DNA from: Mycolicibacterium vaccae NBRC 14118 = CIP 105934
GTDB lineage: Bacteria; Actinomycetota; Actinomycetes; Mycobacteriales; Mycobacteriaceae
Direction: 5' to 3'
NCBI RefSeq assembly: GCF_001552715.1
Contig: NZ_BCRS01000045.1
Location: forward strand, 1-37,134
DNA: 37,134 nucleotides
Shown: piece after piece, positions 23,672 to 32,949 of the stretch
Position numbering within the stretch: the first letter of the stretch is position 1
Layout of the letters: every line of letters begins with the position of its first letter
The notes under the pieces: model-generated
Told to the model about the DNA's origin: nothing
Database searches by the model: none
Seen by the model: the letters and a program-made list of their open reading frames with translations, nothing else
Translations under genes and position numbers: made by a program

Positions 23672-24911
23672 GGGGACCCCTGACTCGGTGGCGGCAGTCG
23701 AGGACGAGGCTCGCGTGCTCGACGACCGCGTCGTACTCGAACGCGTCGTGGTCGGTGAGCAGTACGACAGCGTCGGCCGCCGCGAGTTCGGCGGGGGTGA
23801 CCTCGACGCGTGTCAGCAGGCCGTCGACAGAGGTGGTCTCGACGACATGAGGGTCGGCTCCGCGAACCTCGGCGCCCATCCCGGCGAGCAGTTGCGCGAC
23901 GCGCACCGCCGGCGACTCCCGGGCATCGCCGGTGTTCTTCTTGTAGGACAGGCCCAACAGCAGGATCCGCGACCCGTTGACCGAACGCTTCTGGTCGTTC
24001 AGGGCCAGCGCGACCCGGCGCACCACATGGTCGGGCATGTGTTCGTTGATGTCGTTGGCCAATTCGACGAATCGGAAGCTGTGACCGAGTGTCCGCTCCA
24101 CGCACCATGACAGATACGACGGGTCGATTGGAAGGCAGTGCCCGCCGACTCCCGGTCCGGGCGTGAATCGCATGAACCCGAACGGCTTCGTCGCGGCGGC
24201 GTCAATCGCCTCCCACACATCGATGCCGAGTTCGTGCGCGAATATCGCCACTTCGTTGACGAGCGCGATGTTGACGTGCCGGAAGGTGTTCTCCAGCAAC
24301 TTCGCCAATTCGGCCTCGCGCGGAGAGGCGACCGGGATCGTGGTGTCCACGATCGTGTCGTAGAACGCCTGAACGGATGCCAGTGAGGCGCCGTCCACAC
24401 CCGAAACGATCTTCGGAGTGTTGACCAGCGTCCAGGTGGCGTTGCCCGGGTCGATGCGCTCGGGGCTGAACCCAAGATGAAAGTCACTGCCCGCCATCAG
24501 GCCGGAGCCGTCCTCGAGGATGGGCGCGACCAGCTCCTGGGTGGTCCCCGGGTAGGTGGTCGACTCCACGATGACGGTCGCACCAGTCCGCAGGTAGCGC
24601 GCGAGTGTCTGTGCGGATTCCTCGATGTAGCGCAGGTCGGGCACGCCTTCGCGAAGCGGTGTCGGGACGGCGATGATCGCGACGTCGAAGTCCTCGCACG
24701 CGCCGGCGTCTGACGACGGGTGGAAGGCACCCGACGCCAGGATGGCGCTGAGGACTTCATCCGTGATGTCCTCGATATACGAGTCCGCGGTCAGCAGCCT
24801 CTTCATGCGATTCTCGTCGATGTCATACGCCACGACGTGATGACCGACCTGCGCGGCTCGGACCGCGAGTGGCAGCCCGACGTAGCCCTGCCCGACAACC
24901 ACGACTTTCAT
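23655..24911 (-). CDS. UDP-sugar 6-dehydrogenase (UDP-GlcNAc/ManNAc dehydrogenase type)
   Basis: Starting at the ATG at 24911 (MKVVVVGQGYVGLPLA) the protein has 418 residues. It has the NAD-binding GxGxxG at 7-12, VIVESTTYPGTTQE at 113-126, LGFSPERIDPGNATW at 146-160, and the catalytic cysteine in GPGVGGHCLPIDPSYL (Cys259). The third domain holds LLGLSYKKNTGDARESPA. The SPERIDPGN form favours the WecC/WbpA group that oxidises UDP-N-acetylhexosamines to uronic acids over UDP-glucose dehydrogenase, but this is not certain. It implies an acidic sugar in the polymer, a possible amide acceptor for the amidotransferase-like protein. It overlaps the deacetylase gene in an ATGA junction. Confidence 0.9.
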   Translation of the reverse strand: MKVVVVGQGYVGLPLAVRAAQVGHHVVAYDIDENRMKRLLTADSYIEDITDEVLSAILASGAFHPSSDAGACEDFDVAIIAVPTPLREGVPDLRYIEESAQTLARYLRTGATVIVESTTYPGTTQELVAPILEDGSGLMAGSDFHLGFSPERIDPGNATWTLVNTPKIVSGVDGASLASVQAFYDTIVDTTIPVASPREAELAKLLENTFRHVNIALVNEVAIFAHELGIDVWEAIDAAATKPFGFMRFTPGPGVGGHCLPIDPSYLSWCVERTLGHSFRFVELANDINEHMPDHVVRRVALALNDQKRSVNGSRILLLGLSYKKNTGDARESPAVRVAQLLAGMGAEVRGADPHVVETTSVDGLLTRVEVTPAELAAADAVVLLTDHDAFEYDAVVEHASLVLDCRHRVRGPRVEHL

Positions 24912-25687
24912 CAGTGACCTCCCCGGTACCGCCGGACACCGTGACGGTTGCCGACCGTGAGCAATGAGACAACCCGCTTCGCGTCCAGACGCCACGTCGT
25001 GTCCCCTTCGTGCACCAAAGTCCTGGGTATGGCGTGGCGACCGATCTCGGGGCCCGCCTTCACCGCACAGGCGTAGTCGTACCCCGCGGCCCGAGCAGCC
25101 TCCACGACACGCGCATCCAGATAGCCGTAGGGATAACAGAATCCCTGCACCGGACGAGAGAGCAACTCCTGCAGGATCTCTCGACTGCGTGCCACTTCCG
25201 ACGTCAGCAATGCGTCGTCCGCCTTGAGCAGGGAGATGTGCTTGAGTCCGTGCGACCCGATCTCCATTCCGGCCTCGGCGATCTGCTTCACCTCGTCAGC
25301 GGTCAACAGCGGCTTGTTCGGTCCGGGACGGCTCCACTCGTTCTCCCCGCCGAGGCGGCCTGCCAAGACGAAAACCGTTGCGGTGTAACCGTATCGCTGC
25401 AACATCGGCAGCGCGTTGGGGATGAAGTCCTGGTAGCCGTCGTCGAATGTCAGCCCGACCAACCCACGTGCCCGGCCCTCGCCGGTGGCGCGGAGGAGCT
25501 CCTGCATCGAGACGCCCCGCAGCCCCCGCCTGCGTAGCCAGCGCATCTGACTCTCGAACCGCTGCGGAGTCATGGTCACTTCGTAGGGGTCTTCGTCATA
25601 GGGTGCGATCGAGTGATACATCCACACCAGCGGGACGGCGGCCAACTCGCGAGACCTGGAGGCCCTTTCGGGGATCGAAGCGGTCAT
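24911..25687 (-). CDS. NodB-type polysaccharide deacetylase without a clear signal peptide
   Basis: The 258-residue protein has the NodB motifs: GLVGLTFDDGYQDFIPNALP with Asp82-Asp83, and MEIGSHGLKHISLL with the metal histidines His146 and His150, then the C-terminal GFCYPYGYLDARVVEAA region. These enzymes remove N- or O-acetyl groups from sugars using a metal ion. I see no signal peptide or membrane anchor, so it may act in the cytosol on a lipid-linked unit, which would create a free amine for the acyl-transfer module. Similar deacetylases are found in exosortase/EPS clusters. ATGA overlaps join it to genes on both sides. Confidence 0.9.
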   Translation of the reverse strand: MTASIPERASRSRELAAVPLVWMYHSIAPYDEDPYEVTMTPQRFESQMRWLRRRGLRGVSMQELLRATGEGRARGLVGLTFDDGYQDFIPNALPMLQRYGYTATVFVLAGRLGGENEWSRPGPNKPLLTADEVKQIAEAGMEIGSHGLKHISLLKADDALLTSEVARSREILQELLSRPVQGFCYPYGYLDARVVEAARAAGYDYACAVKAGPEIGRHAIPRTLVHEGDTTWRLDAKRVVSLLTVGNRHGVRRYRGGH

Positions 25688-27042
25688 GCTCGGTTTTCCT
25701 GTTTGTCGTAGGGCTGCCCCAGCTGAAATCCACTGACGGGTACGGACGTTCGCGGAGGATTGGTGACGGTTGCGTTGTGCCCCAGGGCCCGAAGGTAGAC
25801 CTCGTCGAGCTGAGGTATCACCTGGGAGAGTGTGAAGCGAGCGGCTTTGGAAGGGCCCGCCGCCCCCAGCCGCGATCGCAGTGGCTCATCTTCGACGATG
25901 CGCCGGATGGCGCCGGCCAGGGCCGCCGGGTCTCCCGGCGGTACGTGAAGCCCATCCACCCCGTCCGTGACGATGTCCAGCAGACCGCCCAGCGCTGAGA
26001 CCACGCACGGCGTCCCCGCCGCAAGGCATTCCACAGCCACACGACCGAATCCCTCGGGAACCACGCTCGGTACGACACCGACGACGGCATGCCGCCAGGC
26101 AGCGATCACATCCGGCATCGCGACGTTGGTCGCCACGATCACCCCCGGCCGGTCTTCAATCTGGAAATCGTCACGGGGTAGGCCCGCGAGGACCAATGGG
26201 ATGTCGAGACCACCCGCACGAAGGCGTTCGTGGGCATCGAGCAGGACGTCTACGCCCTTGTGAACACCGAGCGCACCCGCGTAGAAGATGTACTGCCCGC
26301 CGGCCGGGACGAATTCGGGACGCCGCGCAGTCCCCTCGGCGTTGACAAGCGCGATCAGCTGATCGTCGATGAACGTGGGAATCACCGTCAGCGGCCCGCT
26401 GTCCGCCGGGCGCGGCGCCGAACCGCGGGCGGCGAGCGCAGACGACGTAGCCGTCCATTGGGCCACGCCCCGGTGTCGTCGGGATCCCAATTGATGCAGG
26501 CCGGCGGCCAGGGGAACTCCCTTGAGGCCGTACTGCGAGCGGGCACAGCCAATGCACTTGCGCAGGCCCGGTTCCGAACACAGACTCTCGCCTCGGTAGA
26601 GCATCACCTTGGTGGCGCAGACCTGACTGTGATCATGTGCGCTCGCCACCACCGGGATACCCATGCGGCGGGCGGTGCCGAGCACGCTGTAGAGGATCCA
26701 GCCGCGGACGTTGATGACGTCCGGCCGGAATCGCCGGACAAGCCGGGCGAAAGCATGAGCGAACACGGGATCCGGAACGGGTGGGAAGAACCGATGGGTG
26801 GTCGACTCGTAGGCGCCCGGGAGATGCGCCATCGCCATCGGCAGCCGGTGCACTTCCACTCCGTCCATGTCTTCGCGGGCCGGCGCATCCGGATGCTCGG
26901 CCGTCACCACCGCTACCGAACGGCCGTGCCGCACCTGCTCGCGAGCCAGCGCGTGGATTGACAGCTCCAGGCCCCCGACGTTGGGGAGGAAACTGTCGGT
27001 CGCGTGCAGGATGCGCAATCCGTGAAGCCGGTCATCTGTCAT
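25684..27042 (-). CDS. GT4-family glycosyltransferase with a cysteine-cluster insert
   Basis: The ATG at 27042 gives 452 residues. ILHATDSFLPNVGGLELSIH near the start is the GT4 acceptor loop, and IFYAGALGVHKGVDVLLDAH plus VVPSVVPEGFGRVAVECLAA (the E-x7-E motif) is the GT-B nucleotide-sugar site. An insert around residues 155-185 carries four cysteines (VCATKVML; LCSEPGLRKCIGCARS), perhaps a metal or disulfide cluster. It would add a sugar to the lipid-linked repeat unit on the cytoplasmic side. The donor is unknown. ATGA overlap with the flippase gene before it. Confidence 0.88.
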   Translation of the reverse strand: MTDDRLHGLRILHATDSFLPNVGGLELSIHALAREQVRHGRSVAVVTAEHPDAPAREDMDGVEVHRLPMAMAHLPGAYESTTHRFFPPVPDPVFAHAFARLVRRFRPDVINVRGWILYSVLGTARRMGIPVVASAHDHSQVCATKVMLYRGESLCSEPGLRKCIGCARSQYGLKGVPLAAGLHQLGSRRHRGVAQWTATSSALAARGSAPRPADSGPLTVIPTFIDDQLIALVNAEGTARRPEFVPAGGQYIFYAGALGVHKGVDVLLDAHERLRAGGLDIPLVLAGLPRDDFQIEDRPGVIVATNVAMPDVIAAWRHAVVGVVPSVVPEGFGRVAVECLAAGTPCVVSALGGLLDIVTDGVDGLHVPPGDPAALAGAIRRIVEDEPLRSRLGAAGPSKAARFTLSQVIPQLDEVYLRALGHNATVTNPPRTSVPVSGFQLGQPYDKQENRA

Positions 27043-28379
27043 GACAACCCTGCTCCCCCACCGATAAGAGGACTGGGCGTCGGGACCGGCACTGCAACCG
27101 GCTCGACCGGCGGTGGTTCGAAGAGGAAGCGACGTGTGCCCACCGCGACGAACGCCGCCGCGGTGATCGTCTGCGCGGCAACCGCAGCCAGGGCAGCGCC
27201 TATGACACCCATATGCAGCATGAGGAACCAGGCCCCGCAGATCATCATGATCGCCTGGGTCACGGTCAAGACGGTGATGATGCGCAGTCGACCCTGGACT
27301 CGCAGGATCGAAAGGGAAATGTTGATCACCGCGTCCGGGAACGCCGTCAACAGCAGCACGATGAGCAGCGTGCTGCAGTTGGTGTATTCGCTGCCGAAGA
27401 AGCCGAGCACCTCCTTGGCGAACACGCAGGTGCCGGCGACGGGCACGACCAGCAGAAGCCCGATCAGGAGCATCGCGCGTCGTGCCTGAGCCTGAAGCCG
27501 TCCGGGATCGTCGGCGCAGTCGGCCAACAGAGCGTTGGACACGGCGGCGGAAACAGCGAGGAACACGCTCGCGATCATCACCGTGACGGCGTAATAGCCG
27601 AGTTGCGTGGCGGGGAATATCGCGGCGGCCAGAATCGGCATGATGAACGCCGGTGACCGGACCGCGAGAACGGCGACGTGGTCCCAGCCGACTGTCCGGC
27701 CGATGCGTTTCAACCACTCCATACGTGGCCGGAACCGGAAATCCGGGTTGGCACGGCGCAGCAACAGGAAGGCAATGGTGTTGGAGGTCAGCAGCGATGC
27801 CACGTAGATGACGAGCATCGTGTGCGTTGCGCCGCTGTCGATGGTTGCCGCGAGGGCTCCGAGAGAAATTATCGACGCGATGGTGGCAAGCCGCAGCAGT
27901 GCTCCTGCACTGCTGGCGTACAGCGAGAACTCAGCCCGGCGCAGGCCCAGTAATGACGAATTGATCACCATGCCCATCGCCATACCGACGGAACCCAGGG
28001 CCAGCAGAATGACCACCCAGCCGGTACCGACGGTGGTGTGGACCCGGGTGGGCAGAAAGAAAGCTCCCACGGCGCCGACCGTTCCGGAAGCGACCGCGGT
28101 GACGACGAACGCCGTGCTACAAAGCCCACTGCGATCCTCCGGACTGGCACCCGGCAGTAGTCGGGTGAGGAAAGGCAGGAACCCGGCGACACAGACGATC
28201 GCGACCAAAGACATCCCTGATATCACCGTGTTCGCGATGCCGATGGCGGCCGGAGATACGTTGCGTGCGCACAGCGTCCAGAACACGAAGCCGAGGACCG
28301 ACGTGACGTTGGTGAGGGCCAGGAGGGCGAAGCTGTTCCCCACCATTCCGCGAGTCTTCTGTGGGTGCGTCGTGCTCAT
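27039..28379 (-). CDS. Wzx-like polysaccharide flippase
   Basis: Starting at the ATG at 28379 (MSTTHPQKTRGMVGNSFALL) the protein has 446 residues with about twelve to fourteen hydrophobic segments spread along its length and no large soluble domain. The N-terminal pattern NSFALLALTNVTSVLGFVFW with ARNVSPAAIGIANTVISGMS fits the PST/MOP exporter superfamily. It would move lipid-linked repeat units across the membrane. It lies between a membrane protein and a GT4 gene, both joined by ATGA overlaps, as expected for a Wzx/Wzy-type EPS locus. Confidence 0.85.
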   Translation of the reverse strand: MSTTHPQKTRGMVGNSFALLALTNVTSVLGFVFWTLCARNVSPAAIGIANTVISGMSLVAIVCVAGFLPFLTRLLPGASPEDRSGLCSTAFVVTAVASGTVGAVGAFFLPTRVHTTVGTGWVVILLALGSVGMAMGMVINSSLLGLRRAEFSLYASSAGALLRLATIASIISLGALAATIDSGATHTMLVIYVASLLTSNTIAFLLLRRANPDFRFRPRMEWLKRIGRTVGWDHVAVLAVRSPAFIMPILAAAIFPATQLGYYAVTVMIASVFLAVSAAVSNALLADCADDPGRLQAQARRAMLLIGLLLVVPVAGTCVFAKEVLGFFGSEYTNCSTLLIVLLLTAFPDAVINISLSILRVQGRLRIITVLTVTQAIMMICGAWFLMLHMGVIGAALAAVAAQTITAAAFVAVGTRRFLFEPPPVEPVAVPVPTPSPLIGGGAGLS

Positions 28380-29554
28380 CGGGCGCACCAACCGTCCGGG
28401 ACGAAAGCCTGCACCTGCAAGCCTGACGCCTGGTCACGCACGGTGAGCTTCGCTGCCTGGATCGATGTGCACAGCATCGGCCGGGCATCGGGCGCCAACA
28501 CGACGTCCAGCGTCGCCTGGGTCGCCGAGGTCTCCGATGCTTCGATCCGGGTGGAGGCGGGCACCTGACGCCCGGTGTCATCGGCGACGGTGAAGGCGGC
28601 ATGGTCGAACAGACGGGCACCCTCCGGGCCGATGGCGTTCAGCGCGAAGGCCAGGTCTGTCCCGGACTGCGCAGTGACCTGCTCCGCGCTGATCACCGAC
28701 GGCATCTGCTGCGCCGGGGACCACAGGGCGCTTGTGAGCCGGATCGCGCCGAGGGTGGCAGCCACAACGGCGATCGCCACCACGATCTGGACGAGTTGGC
28801 GCTTGGTCCTGACCGCGGGCAGCTTGGGCTTGCTCACCGTCCCGAGGGTCACCAGCAGTGCGCCGCAGAGCACGATCAACCAGTCCAGCCGCCGGATGTG
28901 CTCGTAGTTCATGTCGAACGTCCAGACCCGCATCGACACCCAGATCGCGGTTTGCGCACCCATGGCGCCGACGATGGCCGGAAGGAGAACACGCCCCCAT
29001 GGCCGGGACGGCCACCGCGACAGGCCGAGCGCGACACCGATCAGGACGGCGGTGGTGGCTGACACGGTCGCGATGAGCAGGCCGCCGGTGGTGACCTTGG
29101 CTCCCTCTGCCGACCGGTGGATGACAGGGCCGAGGAGCGCATACCAGACCAGCGTCGTTGCAATGCGAGTTCCCAGCCATGCCGGCTGACCTGCCCCGGT
29201 GCGTGCGACGAGCGCCGACAACCACAAACCGGGAACCAGCGAGAGCCCGGTGACACCGCACAGCAGTGCCGCCCAACCGACGGGATCGGCAGGCATCACG
29301 AACAGTAAGCGGTGTTCCGGTTGAATCCAATGTGCTGTCAGCAGGCATCCGATGCCGAACACCGACCACGCGAGCAGTCGCAATCTGTCTCGCGACCCTG
29401 GCGTCACGCGGCGTCGTGGCTCCGCAACCCGCCGGCGATGTCGCGCGCGCCGCTGCGGCCGGCTCTCCATGGCCGGTTCGTTCAGTCGCTCGTCCGGTGG
29501 CTGTTCTGCGAACGGGCCCGCCGCCCCGTCGTCCGTCCGATACGTGACGCTCAT
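28376..29554 (-). CDS. Multi-pass membrane protein with an extracytoplasmic C-terminal domain, unknown function
   Basis: The ATG at 29554 gives 392 residues. The first ~55 are polar and Arg-rich (RPQRRARHRRRVAEPRRR), then about seven or eight hydrophobic segments follow (LLAWSVFGIGCLLTA to VVAIAVVAATLGAI). The last ~110 residues form a soluble, probably external beta-rich domain with two cysteines (MLCTSIQAAKL; DGWCAR) that may pair. I do not recognise a family. It sits between the flippase and the polymerase-like gene with ATGA overlaps on both sides, so a role in chain assembly, polymer length or export is likely, but no reaction can be named. Confidence 0.75.
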   Translation of the reverse strand: MSVTYRTDDGAAGPFAEQPPDERLNEPAMESRPQRRARHRRRVAEPRRRVTPGSRDRLRLLAWSVFGIGCLLTAHWIQPEHRLLFVMPADPVGWAALLCGVTGLSLVPGLWLSALVARTGAGQPAWLGTRIATTLVWYALLGPVIHRSAEGAKVTTGGLLIATVSATTAVLIGVALGLSRWPSRPWGRVLLPAIVGAMGAQTAIWVSMRVWTFDMNYEHIRRLDWLIVLCGALLVTLGTVSKPKLPAVRTKRQLVQIVVAIAVVAATLGAIRLTSALWSPAQQMPSVISAEQVTAQSGTDLAFALNAIGPEGARLFDHAAFTVADDTGRQVPASTRIEASETSATQATLDVVLAPDARPMLCTSIQAAKLTVRDQASGLQVQAFVPDGWCAR

Positions 29555-31551
29555 ACGGTCGGCCTCTCGCAACCGAGTGCTTCCGTGCGGCGCAGGGCAT
29601 CGCGGTCGACCTCGTACACCGTCAACGTCCCGGCCGCGAACACACCCGTCAGCCACGGTAGGCAGTTGAAGCGGTCGAGGGCCGCTTGTGACACAAGCGA
29701 ATTGGTCCCGCGCCCCGGCTCATCCTTGACGAACCAGGTACCGCTTTTCGGGCGAATGGTCGCCATCCGGGAGTCGACCACGAAGTAGCCGATCTTGGAA
29801 TCCCAGATCATCTTGAGCACCTCGGGGCGCAACGGGCCGGGGGTCATGTAGATGTCCCAGACCGGGAACGCCTTGCTGGGCCGCAAAGCGGAGACTCGTC
29901 CAAGTGAACCGGCAAGGGTCGACACATACCGGTCGGCCATCACCGGGGTGTCGGCCGGTACGTGTGCTGCGAACCAATCGGCCACCGCCCGGCCCTCGTT
30001 CGTCGCCGCCCGGGCGTCGTCGCCCGCGCTCGAGCTACCCGGGAATCGGTGCGACACAGTGACTCCCAGCGCTGCGCCACCGAAGACCATGACGACGTAG
30101 ACGGCGACAGCGACGCCGACCCGGAAAGTGGGCTGGGCGAATGTGAGCGCCGCCCGTGACCACCTCGCGGCGAGCAGGCCGGGGGTCCGCGGGCCGAACG
30201 ACCACGCGAAGCCGCACAGCACCGCGATGCCGATGAAGCTGAACCCCCAGGATCGGTGCGCTCCCTCGGCACCGCCCGAGGTCAGCAACATCGGCATGCT
30301 CGCGAAGAACATCGCCCCGACCACTGCGAACGCCCATGGCGTGGAGCCGACCCGGCGCCGGTTGCGCCACAGAACCGCGAGAGCCCACAGGAACAGCGCC
30401 AACGTCACGAAGGGGAACAGGTAACCACTGACGATCTCGTACATCGGGTTCTGGGCATTGGCGAACAGCGACCGCTGACCGCTCGTGGACTTGCTGACGC
30501 CTTCGAGGATCCGTTGCAACTGCGCGTAACCCTCGCTCAGGGCAGGACCGAGGTAGTTGATCAGCCAGTCGTACTTTCCGGCCCACCAGAAGGCGATCGA
30601 CGCGATCAGAGAGGACCAGATCAAGACCAGCGGCCAGATCCGCTCCCGGCGGACGTCGAGGCTTCCGGACGCCGCCATGGGAAACCAGGGCACCAACCTG
30701 GCGCCGATCAGGACCGCCAGGATCAGAACGAGCATGATCGTGCTGAGATGGTGCGTCATCGGCAACACCGCCACGACCAGAATGGCGGCCCCGATCGCTC
30801 TGACGGGCAGATGTTGCGTCCCGCGGCCGGCCGCCACGGCGGCTGCCAGACACCAGACGAGCAGCGGCGAGGCCAGGCTCTCGTACGAGAACGCGACGTT
30901 GAAGTACATCCAGGACGGGTTCAGCGAATAGATGACCGCGCCGACGGCCGCGCCTGCGGCAGGGACGTTGACCATCCGGACGAGCTGGTAGATGCCCAGC
31001 AGGGACAGGACGTGCGCCAGCACGACAACCGACATGGCGGCGACCCAGAGTGGGATTTCGCCGAGGTGCGCGAACGCGCTCGCGGCTTGGTGAAGACCGA
31101 AGAACTCCTTGGTGATCGGCAGCAGCTTCAGGGTGTGGCCGACGTCGCCGTTGAGGTAGGTCTCCATCGCCTGCCGCAGGTGGATGTACTCGTCGGAACC
31201 CACGGGCACGAAGTGCACCACCCTCGGCAGCATGCTGAACAAGCCAATGCCGATGAGGGCGAGGGCCCGGGTCGCGCCGGCAGTGGCCCGTGCGCAGGCC
31301 AGCCAGATGAGTGACAGCATGCCGCCCAGGAACCCGGCCCAGAAGAGTGCGAACATCAACGCGTCCGGTTGCTCCAGGCCGGCCGCATGATGGTGAGAGA
31401 GCACGATCAGGACGGCCCCGATCGGGGGCATCACCACGGCCAGGATCACGCGCAGGAGCGCCGTCCGGTCAGACGGCGGCCTGCGGGCAGCGTCGGAGGT
31501 GGTCGGGCTGTCGTCGGAGCCGTGGACCTCGTCGTCCAAGGCGAGAGTCAC
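29551..31551 (-). CDS. Large multi-pass membrane protein, polymerase or GT-C-like candidate
   Basis: I chose the GTG at 31551 (VTLALDDEVHGSDDS), which overlaps the stop of the GT4 gene before it (GTGA) and gives 666 residues. About twelve membrane segments follow an N-terminal polar stretch. Early external loops hold acidic and His residues (HFVPVGSDEYIHLRQAMETY), similar to the Asp/Glu loops of GT-C enzymes. The last ~150 residues, from about VADWFAAHVPADTPVMADRY, form a soluble domain. The position in the EPS train fits a Wzy-type polymerase or a polyprenyl-phosphate-sugar-dependent transferase; the GT2 gene at 32950 could make the matching donor. Exact family not recognised. Confidence 0.72.
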   Translation of the reverse strand: MTLALDDEVHGSDDSPTTSDAARRPPSDRTALLRVILAVVMPPIGAVLIVLSHHHAAGLEQPDALMFALFWAGFLGGMLSLIWLACARATAGATRALALIGIGLFSMLPRVVHFVPVGSDEYIHLRQAMETYLNGDVGHTLKLLPITKEFFGLHQAASAFAHLGEIPLWVAAMSVVVLAHVLSLLGIYQLVRMVNVPAAGAAVGAVIYSLNPSWMYFNVAFSYESLASPLLVWCLAAAVAAGRGTQHLPVRAIGAAILVVAVLPMTHHLSTIMLVLILAVLIGARLVPWFPMAASGSLDVRRERIWPLVLIWSSLIASIAFWWAGKYDWLINYLGPALSEGYAQLQRILEGVSKSTSGQRSLFANAQNPMYEIVSGYLFPFVTLALFLWALAVLWRNRRRVGSTPWAFAVVGAMFFASMPMLLTSGGAEGAHRSWGFSFIGIAVLCGFAWSFGPRTPGLLAARWSRAALTFAQPTFRVGVAVAVYVVMVFGGAALGVTVSHRFPGSSSAGDDARAATNEGRAVADWFAAHVPADTPVMADRYVSTLAGSLGRVSALRPSKAFPVWDIYMTPGPLRPEVLKMIWDSKIGYFVVDSRMATIRPKSGTWFVKDEPGRGTNSLVSQAALDRFNCLPWLTGVFAAGTLTVYEVDRDALRRTEALGCERPTV

Positions 31552-32699
31552 GGCCTGCGCACCATGTCGCTTGCCTCCGTGAGGATCTCGAGCAGCTGAC
31601 CGACCATCTGGGCGCTGCTCGGCAACATGCATCGCCGCGCGCGTTCGGAGCGCGAACTCCTGGACGGGAGCAGGTCGGCGATGGCGCCGGCAAATCGCGC
31701 GGCGGTCTCGTCGTCCGCGTCGGTGATATTGCACAACCGGGTGGCAGCACCGGAGCCCGCGCGGCGGACGAGTTCGCGGTGGGCCGGGATGTCGGCGGCC
31801 ACGACGGGCAGCCCGGCGACGAGGGCCTGCGCCATCCCGATGCCGTAGGCCTCCTGCTGGCTCGCGGACGCATACATCGACGCCGACGCCCACCAGCGCG
31901 CCAGCGTCTCGTCGTCCACTGAACCGGTGAACGTCACGACGCTGCTGACGCCGAGATCGACAGCGAGCTGGCGGTACGCGCCCAGGCCAGATCCCTCGCC
32001 GACCACGACGAGATGAGCCGGAACGTTGCGTGGGCTCAGCTGGGCGATCGCGCGAATGAGAAGATCGGTCCGCTTGTAGGGCTCCTGGCGTGCGACGGTC
32101 AGCACGACGTTCGCGGTGCCGGGAAATGGCTGCCGGGCGCGAATCGGATCCGGCACCGCGGTCGGTACCACGGTGAGCTTCCGGTCCGGCAGCTCCTGGG
32201 CGAAGTCCCGCAGGAGCAGGCTCGCCTCAGCGTCGGTGACCGCTACGACGCGTTTCGACGCCGCCATGAGTCGCCGGCCGACGGGACGATAGATCGAATG
32301 CAACGCTTGACGTAGCGGGGTGTGGCCGACGCCGTGGTAGTGCGGCGTGAAAACAACGGGCGTGGCGGTCCGTTCAGCGACCAGCCAAGCCAACGGCGTG
32401 TGGTAGCTGTGCACCCAGACGACGTCGAATCGTCCGGTTTGGGCCGCCGCGCGCACGGCCGGCAGCGACGGCACGTCCAGAACGCCGCCGATCGGCAGCT
32501 GGTGGCGTTCCACCATGTAGCCGTCAACGGCCTCCATGCGTGGCAGATCCGAGGACCGCGGGACCTGGGTGATTACTGTGACGTCTGCGCCCTCTGCCGC
32601 CAGGGCAGCTGCGGCCGAGCCCACATACGTCTCCACTCCACCGTGGAACGGCGCAAATCTGGCTGCGACCAACCCAACCCGCAACACGGAGGTCGTCAT
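31548..32699 (-). CDS. GT4-family glycosyltransferase
   Basis: The ATG at 32699 (MTTSVLRVGLVAARFAPFHG) gives 383 residues. The frame is open further upstream, but that part is Arg/Pro/Cys-rich and unlike the family. GGVETYVGSAAAALAAEGAD is the GT4 start, followed by VVFTPHYHGVGHTPLRQALH, LTVARQEPYKRTDLLIRAIA and SASQQEAYGIGMAQALVAGL. In the usual E-x7-E motif the second Glu is replaced by Gln (E-AYGIGMA-Q). It likely adds one sugar to the repeat unit. It comes after a 250-base gap behind the GT2 gene and is coupled to the next membrane protein. Confidence 0.88.
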   Translation of the reverse strand: MTTSVLRVGLVAARFAPFHGGVETYVGSAAAALAAEGADVTVITQVPRSSDLPRMEAVDGYMVERHQLPIGGVLDVPSLPAVRAAAQTGRFDVVWVHSYHTPLAWLVAERTATPVVFTPHYHGVGHTPLRQALHSIYRPVGRRLMAASKRVVAVTDAEASLLLRDFAQELPDRKLTVVPTAVPDPIRARQPFPGTANVVLTVARQEPYKRTDLLIRAIAQLSPRNVPAHLVVVGEGSGLGAYRQLAVDLGVSSVVTFTGSVDDETLARWWASASMYASASQQEAYGIGMAQALVAGLPVVAADIPAHRELVRRAGSGAATRLCNITDADDETAARFAGAIADLLPSRSSRSERARRCMLPSSAQMVGQLLEILTEASDMVRRP

Positions 32700-32949
32700 A
32701 CGACCTCGCCCGTGAGACGGTTCGCGCCCGTTCGGACACCGTCGGTATGCCCGACGCGCGCGCGACTCCGGTAGACGAACCGTGGGCGTGCCCTTCGGAG
32801 GAGCATGGCGGCAACCGCCCCCCGTTCGGCCGGCAACGATGTGAACAATGCAGTGGGGTAACCGACCCCCGAAAGAACACGGTCTCGGGGACCGCCGATG
32901 AGCGCCACAAGCGCAGCTGGGGATCGGACTCCCCCGGTATCGCCTCCGG
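32700..32949. other. Gap between GT2 and GT4 genes, with a small hairpin
   Basis: No convincing gene is present in these 250 bases. CGGTC (32880-32884) and GACCG (32890-32894) form a 5-bp stem with a 5-base loop. The gap could hold an internal promoter for the GT4-and-onward genes or a transcript control element; no clear -10 box was identified. Confidence 0.3.
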
